This document shows, one piece after another, positions 55,321 through 64,000 of a stretch of DNA of 64,000 nt. The position numbers and the translations under genes are program-made. This DNA comes from Clarireedia homoeocarpa (lineage: Eukaryota; Ascomycota; Leotiomycetes; Helotiales; Rutstroemiaceae). The notes under the pieces are model-generated. The model saw only the letters and a list, made by a program, of their open reading frames with translations, was not told the origin of the DNA and did not search any database. The first letter of the stretch is position 1. Each line of letters starts with the position of its first letter. The DNA is taken from assembly GCA_001465935.1 (NCBI GenBank), contig LNKV01000044.1, positions 209,709-273,708 of the forward strand, in the 5' to 3' direction.

Positions 55321-57396
55321 ATGTTTTACGGACCGGGAGCGCTACAGTCCGAAGATGATGCCCATGGATATCGCAGAGAAGACTCTAGTAACGAAGAACT
55401 TTTCCTCAATATACTATACCGCGTTACAGATGCTACTCCCGTCTCTCATGCCTATAAGAAAGCACCTCATCTGCTTAAGCCACGCTCTGCATCGAGCCAT
55501 CTCCCGCGAGTGACAACAGATGATAAGACTGTCGTCTGCTCCAAATCGAATCCTGATGTTCGTTCTTGTCCAGGAAAGCAAGAACTACAACAACAGTACG
55601 ACTTATCTTCCATCACAACCGCTAGAAACCTAGCCGAAAAGGCGAACCAACTTCCTGACCCCTTCACCGGATCTTCTCTGGAAGACGAAGACTATGATGA
55701 GATTGAGTTTTGTCCGACTATATCGGCATCTATGGGGCAGCATCTGGCGAATGAAAAGCTGGACGGCGCTCTTAATCAGATTCATGAGGGTGAGTTCCAT
55801 CCGACTGCATGCCCCTTATTCATGGGATTAGACCTCATGAAAGAAGCGCAAGAGATGCGGAACAGAATACCTGTTTTGTACAGGGTGCCTAGTATACCAG
55901 ATATGGAGGAGTTTCTAAAGCAGGCAGAGGAAGATGAAGTTGTGACGAATACTGTGAATGAGACGGGTATTGAGGACAAGATAGGAAGCCTTGAGGAGGA
56001 ATTTTCCGAAGATTGCGCACAAAATTGCAAACAGGAATGGAAAAACAGCGAGAATAAAGATGAAGACAGCACCGAATCGACCAAGAGCGAGGCTATCTAC
56101 ATCCTAGTAAGTATGTTTGAAGAACTTGGTGTCATGGACGAAAGCTTCCTTGCGAGTATTGATAGGAAGGAAGTCATTAATCACATCGACGAGAACGAAG
56201 TCATAGATCTTATCGATAACATGATGTACAGTCTCGAATTTCAAACCAAGAATATGGGCGAAGATATTCTAGAGACCGAGCAAGATGAGAATATCGACGT
56301 AAACGACGGGCGTGGGGATTTGGATGAGAAAGTCGAAGAGCACTCGGTACCTAATCTCGATCCACCTCAATACTTGGAATCAAAGACACTATTTTCCCAC
56401 AATGAATTGGCTTGTGATGAAGATGAGAGTGGGGAATGCATGGTTTGGTGTAAGGGTGCTAAGGGTGCTTGTTATGGTAGGGGAGAGCGTGAAGAACCTA
56501 ATGGAGACCACGGTTCTCGAAGCAGTGTGGAAATCCTTAGCGACCAGTGCATTCAGGAAAATCGATGTAAGGAGGGGAATGAAGACAGAAGACGACTATA
56601 TGCAAGTGGATCAGTTCTGCAGAACAGTGAATCCCACCTCTTCTCAATTCAAAGAAAACGAGATGCAGACAAACTCTTGACATCTCGCGAACGCATAGGG
56701 TTTCCACTTCAAGAAGTTACCGAAACTCAAGCAAACGTTCTTCATCACGGCTCGATGACACCCAATTCATCTATGGAACTATCCAAAGGTAACGATATCT
56801 TTAAATGGTCTACTGGAGCTACCAAAGATTTCGATAAGTGTATTATGGGCTACGAACACAGACTTCGAGGTCGTCAAAACAGCGAATTTATTGGCGAGTG
56901 CAAGGAAGTTGTGCAGCTAGAATCCCAAGAGGTCGAAGCAACCACTTTTTTCGAGACAAACTATACACCTATTTCTTCTATTGAGCTCTCAAAGAAGAAT
57001 ATCGGTCAAGGGATGGAAGCTAGCATGACAAACTATACACCTACTTCTTCTATTGAGCTCTCAAAGAAGAACATCGGTCAAGGGATGGAAGCTAGCATGA
57101 AGCACAGAGAAAAGAATGCTCAGTCCATCGAACCAGTATTCCTAGCTCGCCAAACAACAAAGGCTACTCAGTGTCTTAAAAATACCCATCAACTTCCTAT
57201 AGCTCATGTAGAAGCACAAGGTCTCACCGCCACAGAATTGTATGAGAAGGAATTAGCCAACGCAAGACCCAAGCAGTCAAAAGTAGCTTTGGTTCTGGGA
57301 GTTGTAGCTGCGGGAGGTTTGCTGGCGCTGCTATGGATTGTGGAGCAGGAGAAGGTATGGAGATCGCTAATTGTGTCTGAAGAATTAACTTCTTAG
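55321..57396 (+). CDS. tail-anchored-type orphan protein, 691 residues
   Basis: Not recognised. The single exon follows a CT-rich leader. The N-terminal 400 residues are acidic and disordered-looking, with stretches such as EDEDYDEIEF, DENEVIDLIDNM and ETEQDENIDVNDG. A single hydrophobic span lies near the C terminus (about 655-674, VALVLGVVAAGGLLALLWIV) with only 17 residues after it, and there is no signal peptide, so a tail-anchored membrane protein facing the cytosol is the simplest reading. Two perfect-length 24-residue tandem units (TNYTPISSIELSKKNIGQGM then EASM) lie just before it. No catalytic motif is visible. Confidence 0.7.
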   Translation: MFYGPGALQSEDDAHGYRREDSSNEELFLNILYRVTDATPVSHAYKKAPHLLKPRSASSHLPRVTTDDKTVVCSKSNPDVRSCPGKQELQQQYDLSSITTARNLAEKANQLPDPFTGSSLEDEDYDEIEFCPTISASMGQHLANEKLDGALNQIHEGEFHPTACPLFMGLDLMKEAQEMRNRIPVLYRVPSIPDMEEFLKQAEEDEVVTNTVNETGIEDKIGSLEEEFSEDCAQNCKQEWKNSENKDEDSTESTKSEAIYILVSMFEELGVMDESFLASIDRKEVINHIDENEVIDLIDNMMYSLEFQTKNMGEDILETEQDENIDVNDGRGDLDEKVEEHSVPNLDPPQYLESKTLFSHNELACDEDESGECMVWCKGAKGACYGRGEREEPNGDHGSRSSVEILSDQCIQENRCKEGNEDRRRLYASGSVLQNSESHLFSIQRKRDADKLLTSRERIGFPLQEVTETQANVLHHGSMTPNSSMELSKGNDIFKWSTGATKDFDKCIMGYEHRLRGRQNSEFIGECKEVVQLESQEVEATTFFETNYTPISSIELSKKNIGQGMEASMTNYTPTSSIELSKKNIGQGMEASMKHREKNAQSIEPVFLARQTTKATQCLKNTHQLPIAHVEAQGLTATELYEKELANARPKQSKVALVLGVVAAGGLLALLWIVEQEKVWRSLIVSEELTS
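56956..57099. repeat. 72-base in-frame tandem duplication
   Basis: Units 56956-57027 and 57028-57099 differ at only two positions (ATT/ACT changing Ile to Thr, and a silent AAT/AAC), so the copy is recent. Confidence 0.95.
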
Positions 57397-58402
57397 TAAA
57401 TGCAGTAGTCGTTTGCGAATGGGGGGATAGGATTGCCAGGGTTTTTGATGCATGATTTTTATGAGATGAAGAACTACTTGTGGAGGAGTGGAACGATGGA
57501 TATTGTTTGAATGGGGGAAGGTTATTCTTGGACTTTGTGTTGACGGGTGAGGAATGAAATGAAATAGAATGGATTTTGGTACTTAAAGGGAAGATTGCTC
57601 ACCTATCTGACTTACTTTGTGTACGTGTATTTTGGAATCTATGAGTTTTGCAGGATCGGGATGTGGTTTGTTCTGAACAATCTACTACATAAGTGTTTCG
57701 GTGGATCGCCAACGAAAGTTGGAGCATCCACCACCAGCTATTTGAGATTTCATTGAATGTGACAAAATATGGTGTGACGTGAACAGTAATTATCGAATAT
57801 TAGTTTCTGATGTTACTGATTCGATAAATTCCATTTGCACTGAATTTTGGATTATTTACTTCTCTGATACTACTGTAGAAATACAAATGTGAGATCTCTT
57901 CATTCACTTTATTTCCCATCAAGCTAGAGGAAGCTCATCTTATTTCACTTCTACCTACGTGTTGCCATTCGTCCTTGGCAACAGTCTCCCGTAAGGATGC
58001 TAAAACTGTGACACCTCGCTTCGAGAAAAGAAAGGAGTTTCTATACTTTGTTGTTCCCCTAATATAAACGAGGACTCCGAATTCGGCTTTGTGAGGAAGA
58101 TAAAATTAATAATACAGCAGAGATCAAGTAGTTCGACTATTTTCTTCTGGAATCTATTTCACTGTGCTCTAATATGTCTGTCTACTGTACTCAAGAAAGT
58201 TTTCTGCTGTCCAAGAATGGATAATTAGAAGCCTTCACCTGTTTTGTACTTGAACCCTCTCCCAGCACCTTTTCTCCTTGTAATTATTCAGATCCGACAC
58301 TTTCCAGAAATATCTACTCCTAGACTTCAATTTCTTCTCAAATTCTCAAAAACCCTCCAACATCTCTCTTAAAACTACCTAAGTCTCCTTCAATATTTCA
58401 TC
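57397..58402. other. intergenic
   Basis: No gene seen in 1 kb. The last 150 bases, rich in C and T, look like the leader of the following gene. Confidence 0.5.
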
Positions 58403-59443
58403 ATGGCTCAGCAGACGGCAAGTCATTCGTCTTCAACATCATCCTCAAACAATGAAACCATCAAATCTCAGAACAATGAGTCAGACGAAGAAATATTTCA
58501 ATTTTCTCCTGAAATAGCCCAAAATCAATTCTCAAGCTCAGCTAGACCTGTAGAAAGATTTCCCATTCTTCGACCACCTCAAAGATTGCTTCCTCAAAAT
58601 TCTACCTACCAAGATGGAGACCCGTTCAACTTTCCCTCTCTTGAATTAGTTCTGTCTAACTCCAATTCATCACAGTCTCTATCCGGACAACCACTCTCAT
58701 CAATAGGGCTTGGAATTTCTCAAATTCCTCAAGAGCATAGTAATGAGCAATCTCAGTGTGAAAGAGAACGGCCTGATATTGAACAATTTTCCGAACAAAC
58801 CCCAGAAGCATCTGAACAACAACCATTCAATGTTGAACAACGACCGAGGCAAAATCCACTCACATCTCGACTATACCCATTTAGTCTGCAACAAGAATCC
58901 GAGCGGGCTGGATCCAACTTCGGAGAAGAAACTAGCAATGATTCTCATCACGCTCACCCCCCCTCCACCTCAATCTCAAGCCACTACTCCCTCGATCTCC
59001 ACCCCCCACCCTTCCACCTCAAGCAGTACGCCCCCCCACCCTCCAAACCACCACCTCCACCTCCACAGACCCCGCCACCCCTTCCTCCCTATTCCTGCTC
59101 CCCTCCCCTTACCCCCCATCCTAACACTCACCCAACGAACTGCACGACCCGTTTATCCCCGTCCTTGGAGTTCTCCAGACGAGGGGATAAGATAAGCTCG
59201 GGTGCGGGGCCGTCGACTTCAATATCCGGCACTACTAAAGCAAGAGGAGATGAGGATGCGGATAGAGGAGGGAGTTTGGCTAATGCTATTGCTGTAGGAG
59301 GAGAAGGAGGAGGTGGTGGAAATCTGCTGGAAGGGCTACTCGCGGATAGTAGTTCTGATGATGATGGTGATGATGATAGAGAGGGGGATTATCCTCTGGA
59401 AGCGAGGAGAGTGTGTGAAGATAGGAGAGAAATTGATGATTAG
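58403..59443 (+). CDS. disordered orphan protein with polyproline tract
   Basis: Not recognised. The single exon gives 346 residues, nearly all low-complexity: a Ser/Asn/Gln-rich N-terminal two thirds (for example SSSTSSSNNETIKSQNNES), a proline-rich part at about 200-245 (PPPSKPPPPPPQTPPPLPP), a Gly run (GGEGGGGG) and an acidic end (SSSDDDGDDDREGD). No domain, signal peptide or membrane span is seen. Proline-rich stretches of this kind often bind profilin, SH3 or WW domains, but nothing here shows that. A leader with several ...CAATATTTCATC-type elements and a clean ATG context support a real gene. Confidence 0.6.
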   Translation: MAQQTASHSSSTSSSNNETIKSQNNESDEEIFQFSPEIAQNQFSSSARPVERFPILRPPQRLLPQNSTYQDGDPFNFPSLELVLSNSNSSQSLSGQPLSSIGLGISQIPQEHSNEQSQCERERPDIEQFSEQTPEASEQQPFNVEQRPRQNPLTSRLYPFSLQQESERAGSNFGEETSNDSHHAHPPSTSISSHYSLDLHPPPFHLKQYAPPPSKPPPPPPQTPPPLPPYSCSPPLTPHPNTHPTNCTTRLSPSLEFSRRGDKISSGAGPSTSISGTTKARGDEDADRGGSLANAIAVGGEGGGGGNLLEGLLADSSSDDDGDDDREGDYPLEARRVCEDRREIDD

Positions 59444-60194
59444 AATTTCTCATAGAACTGAGAGGGGAAGAGAGTTATCGGGTGTGATAGAGCAGGGCGG
59501 TTGCGAGAGAAAAATATTGGTGACTATAGAGCGAGGGAAAGAAACCGAGGGGGGGGGCAATGCAAGATACAGCACATATAATCTCGAACTCAAGATGGAT
59601 AAGAAAAGGAAAGAACACATATCTGCTTGCGAGAAACAAGATATAGGTTATTGCATCACCACAGAAAGAGAGAAAAATCGTATCTATCGAACCACAAGTA
59701 GCCAGTAAGATAATTCTCACATAGGTAAGAACACCGACTTGACTTGTAGGGAGGGGGGAGAAAGGGAAAACTTACAAAACTTATTTTATTTCATTCATTC
59801 ATTCATCCATTCATTTCTCTCTTTGCATTTGGTTTTCATTTCCTTGCGTCTGACATTTCGCTGCTTTTCCTTCCATTATTAGAGCTCTCCAATACACAAA
59901 AATACCTGTTTTTCCTCGTCTATTTCCCTCAGTGCCTGGATTATTAGAGCTCATCTCCATCTCTATCTCGCTGTCCGCTCCACTGTTATCTCAAATTCGT
60001 ATGTTCCATGTCCAACAGGATTTGTCCTGTTTTCCCAGTCCCCTCTATATCTGATTCGATATCCACATCCAATGTCTTATCCTCTCCTGCGCCCAAAAAC
60101 AACAGACATAATATAGATATCACGTCACTACAACCTAACACAGCCTCCTCCAAATAAATTCTTCGCCCCAAAACCCTGTCTGCATCCCAAACCC
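59444..60194. other. intergenic
   Basis: No gene seen. A CATT/CATC tetranucleotide repeat lies at about 59794-59818. A frame at 59313-59708 (+) runs in another phase over the end of the preceding gene and is Arg/Glu/Lys-rich by composition only. Confidence 0.5.
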
Positions 60195-60886
60195 CTAATA
60201 CCCATCCTTCCAGATTTCCTTTCTATACCCCTCCGTTAACCTCGTATCCTCTCCATAAGCCTCCTGCCACCCCACAAACCCTCTGTTCAGCACAAAAACT
60301 TTTTGTTCCTTCTTCCCCTCCCCCACGTCATCCCCCTTCTCACCCTCCCCCCCTTTCACTTTCTCCACATCCATCCTCACCTCCTTCCCCAATAACCTCT
60401 CCCTCTCCCTAATATACCTCAACGCCGCGCTCGGACCCCTCTGTTGACTGAGCGCGCAGTGAAAAACAACCGTCTCTTTATCCTGCAGCTTGCGCACCAG
60501 CTCCGGGATCTTGTAGTCGAGTGTTGACGAAGGGACGTGCGTCGAGTGTTTTATGTGGCCGCCTATGTGGTCTGCGGGGGAGGGGAGGTGAATATTAGTT
60601 GGGGAGCGCGACGACGGGGGAAGGAAATAGGGAATGAGGTAGAGTGGAGGAGTTGGGAGGAAGCGCGTTAGGAGAGGAGGGAATGGAGAGTATAAGGTTC
60701 AGATTGAGGAGAAGTAAGACGAGAACACAGCAACTCACCATCATCTCTAACATCGATAATCGCCAAGCCCTCCGGTGCCGCATTCGGCGCATCCAGATTG
60801 GAAGAAGCAGTTGACAGGATAATGCGCGACAGATCCGGTGCTTCGAGACGGGGCAGCGTCGCAATTGTTACGGTGTTGTTGGACAT
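60195..60886 (-). CDS. rhodanese-type phosphatase (Cdc25/Ibp1-like), two exons
   Basis: Small rhodanese-domain protein of the Ibp1/Ych1/Acr2 group, related to Cdc25-like phosphatases and arsenate reductases. Exons 60886-60739 and 60571-60195 join in frame to 174 residues; the join gives LAIIDVRDDDHIGGHIKHST, the conserved start of the rhodanese fold. The catalytic loop is HCALSQQRGP, a CX5R motif with Cys88 and Arg94, which places it with the phosphatase/reductase branch. A Lys/Glu/Gly-rich insertion (about 112-135) lies before the last helix, and the end (VLNRGFVGWQEAYGED) is also typical. Substrate not known from sequence. Confidence 0.93.
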
Positions 60887-61522
60887 CTTTTGAAGTGTAG
60901 ATGGGGCAGTGGAGAAGCAGAGCGAGAAGAGAGTGGAAGGAGGGCGGAAGGGAAGAAAGTAGGAGTTTAGCCGGGGGAAAGTGCGAGGGATGGCCAGATT
61001 GGTCTTGGGTGGTGATTTATACTGCTTTGGGACTTAAATGTAATAGATGCGAAGAGTAAACAGGATTAGCTGAGGCATCAAATTTGGTGTTGCGATATAA
61101 ATGACCTTGATGGCGTTATCAATGGATGCCGCCGACGTATATTTATGGTGGGGTTCAGCTCGAGCTTGAGCTTGAGCTCGAGCTCTTCCCCCACATTCCC
61201 GATTAGGAAATGGTATTTTCAAGGATCGCAGATTTCTACTTGGAGGATGAAATTCGCCGGACCTTCTTGCAAGGAAACTTCAAAGTAAAACGGAGGATCA
61301 TACTACGAAGATGATATTCAATCTACTAGTGACATTTTGAGCGAGAAAGTGTTGGTGAGCGTGCTTTATCAATATACAGAAACATCTATTTTGTCCAATT
61401 TATTCATTCAATTCAATCCAATCCAATCCAATCCAGTCCATTCAACCCAATTCACTTCCTCGAGCACCACTAAAACTCCCAGTGTTTTCTGCAACTGCAC
61501 TGGAAGACAAAGGGTATACTCT
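60887..61522. other. convergent-side intergenic region
   Basis: No gene seen. Contains GAGCTT/GAGCTC palindromic repeats at 61157-61184 and CAATC pentanucleotide repeats at about 61415-61437. Confidence 0.5.
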
Positions 61523-63418
61523 CTACTCCTTGTGCTTTCGCATTTCTTTGAGATATCTCAACCACTCCCTGCATCTGCAACCACTCCCTCTCCTCTGCGA
61601 CCTCTCCCTCTCCTCTTCCCAAATCCTTTGTTCCTCCTCTACTTCCCGCTGTCTTCGATCTGCCTCCCTCTCTGCCTGTTCTTCCTCCCTCCGTCTCTTC
61701 TCCTCTTCCTTTCTCACTCTCCGTGTACGGCAGTACTCCGCTACACGATCCAATCCCTCTTCATCCAGATGATAGATCAAAGGATCGTGCCAGCCAGGTC
61801 TCGAGTTGCGTGGTCCTTCGAGTGAAGGCGCTTGGCGAAGGAGTATTGAGGCGGGCGGAAGTTCGCTTGAGAGGGGCGAGATGAGGAGGCGTATTATGCT
61901 GGAATGGTTTTTGTCCTGGGATACGCTTGCGAGAGTAGGATTCAGCCAGTCGTATGGGTTTTCGGGTTCGTGGGGGCTTTGATTCGATGGCGTGCTGGTG
62001 TTGGCTTCTGTAGCGATGAGCTTCATGAGTTCGATGGTGCGAGCCTGTAAACCGGGGTATGAATGCAATCTCCAGGATTCGAACGCTAGGCTTGAGGCGG
62101 ATCGTATCATTTCAGTAAGTTTTAGTCTGTAGCCTTCGGGGTCCGTTTTTTGCGTTATGGGTGTGTGTTCCTTGTAAATTCCTTGTATTAGTGCTTCAAG
62201 GTCGATGTCGTTTATTTTTTTCTCTGATGATTTGGACGCAGAGGTTTTGTGCTCTTGTGCGTATTTTTCGATGACTTCCATATGACCATCAAAGAAATTA
62301 TCTTGAGAGGGGGAAAGATTCAGCAAGTCAATTAGGTCGGATGGGAGGAAATCGTTGATGGAGTGAGAGGGGGAAAACCCCAGCAAGTCGATCAAGTCGG
62401 ATGGAAGTAAATCGTTAATGGAACGAGTATGACATTCCGTAGTCGGAACGAGTGAAACACGCTGATCAGAGTGAGTAGTGTCGGTAGTGTCGGTAGTGTT
62501 CATCTCGTGATCTTCGACGATATCCACGTGCTCAGGAATTACCTCGTCCTCTGTTTCGACGGCTTGCTCCACGCTCCCGAGCGACCCAACAGGAGATGTT
62601 GTAGGTCGGTCTCGTCTAAGTGTGTCTCTGTCTTCATTGTCCGTTTGTCGGTTCGATGCGTCATTCTCGAGTTCGTCCATATGGCCGTCCAGGATTGCTT
62701 CATTCATGGCGTAAGCATTCCGCTCAATTTGGTTGGATGTCGATACGACAGACAACCAGTCTTCACCGTCGAGCAATTCTTCGTCGGATAGGGGATCTGT
62801 GTCGTTGATTTCCCGGTTTTGTGCATAACGCTCAATAATATCCATATGACCATCCAGGATTGCTTCATTTGCGGCGTTTGCATTTTGCTCAATGTGGCTG
62901 TGTGCTGAGACGAAAGACCATGTAGAGAAGCAATCTTCGTCGTCGAGCAAGTCTTCTCCTGATAGAGAATCGCTGTTGTTAGTCTCTCGGTTGCATACGG
63001 ATTGCTCGATGGTATTCATGTGACCATCGATGATTGCTTCACAGGCAGATTCGATTTTCTGCTCGACTTCGGTATGAGTCGTAGATTGGGCGAGATTTCG
63101 GTCGTTATTGGTAGTGGCCGAGGGTGCTTCATAGGAGTTGCTGGTGTTGGCGTTGGCGGTTTCTTTGTTACGTCCATAGTTTTCTATGATGTCCAGGTGG
63201 TGATCGAGGATGGATGTATTGATGGTAGCAGTCCGCTTCTCCCAGATTGTAGGTTTGAAAAGATTTTCGAAGATGTTTAGAGGAGAAGCCTTGCCTGATT
63301 GAAATTTGTTGGAGGTTGTGCCGGTTGTAGCGTTAGAGTTTCTCCCAGCTTCTCGAAGTCGCGCAGGCATTTTGGGTTCCACTTGAGTAAGATATTGGCG
63401 AGGAAGTTGTGGAGGCAT
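61523..63418 (-). CDS. orphan repeat protein with DGHM motifs and coiled-coil tail
   Basis: Not recognised. The single exon gives 631 residues. Six copies of a motif with consensus A-I-L-D-G-H-M-D-x-I-E-x-(9)-E start at about residues 70, 129, 187, 242, 294 and 375, the first and fifth degenerate (LDHHLDIIENYGRNK, PEHVDIVEDHE). Copies 2 and 3 are followed by a similar acidic block (SLSGEDLLDDED, PLSDEELLDGED). A 20-residue pair SINDLLPSDLIDLLGFSPSH / SINDFLPSDLIDLLNLSPSQ lies in tandem at 333-372. Residues about 400-540 look folded. The end is a charged coiled coil (about 570-605, many REEE/RRRE) before a Cys/Arg-rich terminus. No signal peptide or membrane span. Met17 is an alternative start. 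Confidence 0.7.
   Translation of the reverse strand: MPPQLPRQYLTQVEPKMPARLREAGRNSNATTGTTSNKFQSGKASPLNIFENLFKPTIWEKRTATINTSILDHHLDIIENYGRNKETANANTSNSYEAPSATTNNDRNLAQSTTHTEVEQKIESACEAIIDGHMNTIEQSVCNRETNNSDSLSGEDLLDDEDCFSTWSFVSAHSHIEQNANAANEAILDGHMDIIERYAQNREINDTDPLSDEELLDGEDWLSVVSTSNQIERNAYAMNEAILDGHMDELENDASNRQTDNEDRDTLRRDRPTTSPVGSLGSVEQAVETEDEVIPEHVDIVEDHEMNTTDTTDTTHSDQRVSLVPTTECHTRSINDLLPSDLIDLLGFSPSHSINDFLPSDLIDLLNLSPSQDNFFDGHMEVIEKYAQEHKTSASKSSEKKINDIDLEALIQGIYKEHTPITQKTDPEGYRLKLTEMIRSASSLAFESWRLHSYPGLQARTIELMKLIATEANTSTPSNQSPHEPENPYDWLNPTLASVSQDKNHSSIIRLLISPLSSELPPASILLRQAPSLEGPRNSRPGWHDPLIYHLDEEGLDRVAEYCRTRRVRKEEEKRRREEEQAEREADRRQREVEEEQRIWEEERERSQRRGSGCRCREWLRYLKEMRKHKE
62303..62422. 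repeat. 60-base in-frame tandem duplication in the repeat gene
   Basis: Two adjacent 60-base units encode the SINDLLPSDLIDLL and SINDFLPSDLIDLL segments; they are diverged at several bases, so older than the 72-base duplication in the neighbouring orphan gene. Confidence 0.85.
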
Positions 63419-63617
63419 GACTGAGTGATAAATATAGAAGTGATAGTAGTGTCGAAGATATCTTTAGCCGAAGTGATATGTTGTGTGGTAGGATGTTGTA
63501 AGTTATGTATAGTGGGACTTTGGATGTCAGGGTCTGGAGGTGAAAGGTAGTAGATAGGAGGAAAGAAGAAATTATTGTGTGAGGGATCCACGACTTTAAA
63601 ACTATGAACCTACGGCC

Positions 63618-64000
63618 CTAAAATGCATTAAATAATAGTAGGGTGCAGTTTCGCTGTCGACGAGCTACTGTTGAACTATTAAACTGCTTCGATCGGTGAT
63701 GGTATGGTTGTAGCGCTTCGTATAAAGGGGAGAATAGGCGAAGCGAGACTTTCGAATCTGATAGTTTGGATTGCACCGCACCGCAACTTAGTTGAATGCT
63801 GGAAAGCATGTGTGGGAGAAAACATACACCATGATTGAAATAGAATGCCTGGTTTTATATCTGTAATAGAAGAGATACCGTCGTCAGGGAAATTTGGAAC
63901 TTCAAGAGTTGAGGTGGATTGGATGAGAGCAGATGCGTCAAGTAAACGCATGGAATTTTCCGTAGTAATCACCCTTTCACGCTTCTGAAGATATCTCTTA
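63618..64000 (-). CDS. probable C-terminal part of a gene cut by the window edge
   Basis: Not recognised. From the right edge to 63828 the minus strand is open and reads like protein (VITTENSMRLLDASALIQST, DGISSITDIKPGILFQSW). A GTATGT donor at 63827 and an acceptor ending at 63758 (ACTATCAG, 70-base intron) would continue the frame as YSKVSLRLFSPLYEAL to a stop at 63618. Other acceptors are possible, so the last 46 residues are uncertain. The gene's start lies outside the window. Confidence 0.35.

Overview
The window reads as nuclear DNA of a filamentous ascomycete. Coding genes are interrupted by short introns (mostly 47-100 bases) with GTAAGT-like donors and CTAAC-type branch points, 5' leaders are CT-rich, and the set includes fungal-only families (GH72 glucanosyltransferase, Zn2Cys6 factor, NmrA-like, pectin-degrading GH28). 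A necrotrophic Leotiomycete of the Botrytis/Sclerotinia type would fit, but that placement is inference from gene content, not proven here.

Layout, left to right. 0-10.97 kb: a possible small secreted protein, glucose-6-phosphate isomerase (-), a Ypk1/Gad8-type AGC kinase (-) and the SAGA adaptor Ada2 (+). 10.97-18.1 kb: a 7 kb stretch without convincing genes, with a long purine tract and a cluster of unrelated short tandem repeats at 16.5-17.6 kb. 18.1-21.2 kb: two small uncertain reading frames and a five-part Zn2Cys6 transcription factor gene (four coding exons, -). 21.2-25.5 kb: gene-poor, ending in an AT-rich island that looks like decayed repeat DNA. 25.5-29.2 kb: a divergent pair, mitochondrial ribosomal protein bS21m (-) and an RBM25-like splicing factor (+). 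29.8-39.6 kb: GH28 pectinase (+), an unknown protein (+), a GT8-like Golgi-type glycosyltransferase with an Ala-Ile-Pro-Pro repeat stem (+), a TMEM97/EXPERA protein hidden in four small exons (-), and an NmrA-like NAD(P)-binding protein (+). 41.8-50.3 kb: a single-pass membrane protein (+), a DJ-1/PfpI protein (-), a GFA-family zinc protein (+), an enoyl-CoA hydratase-like protein (-) and a HAUS6-like augmin subunit (-). 50.3-53.0 kb: intergenic, carrying a clear MITE-like element. 53.0-64 kb: a GH72 glucanosyltransferase (+), three proteins I do not recognise (one with a 24-residue tandem duplication, one with a repeated DGHM-type motif), a rhodanese-type phosphatase (-) and the probable end of another gene at the right edge (-).

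The genes do not form a recognisable biosynthetic or defence cluster. They are a normal mosaic of housekeeping genes (glycolysis, kinase signalling, transcription, splicing, mitochondrial translation, spindle), wall and pectin enzymes, and lineage-restricted proteins. The best candidates for something undescribed are the MITE-like element at 52.2-52.6 kb, the repeat protein at 61.5-63.4 kb, and the orphan-rich right end in general. All exon joins were worked out by eye from splice signals, reading phase and family similarity, and have not been tested with transcripts.
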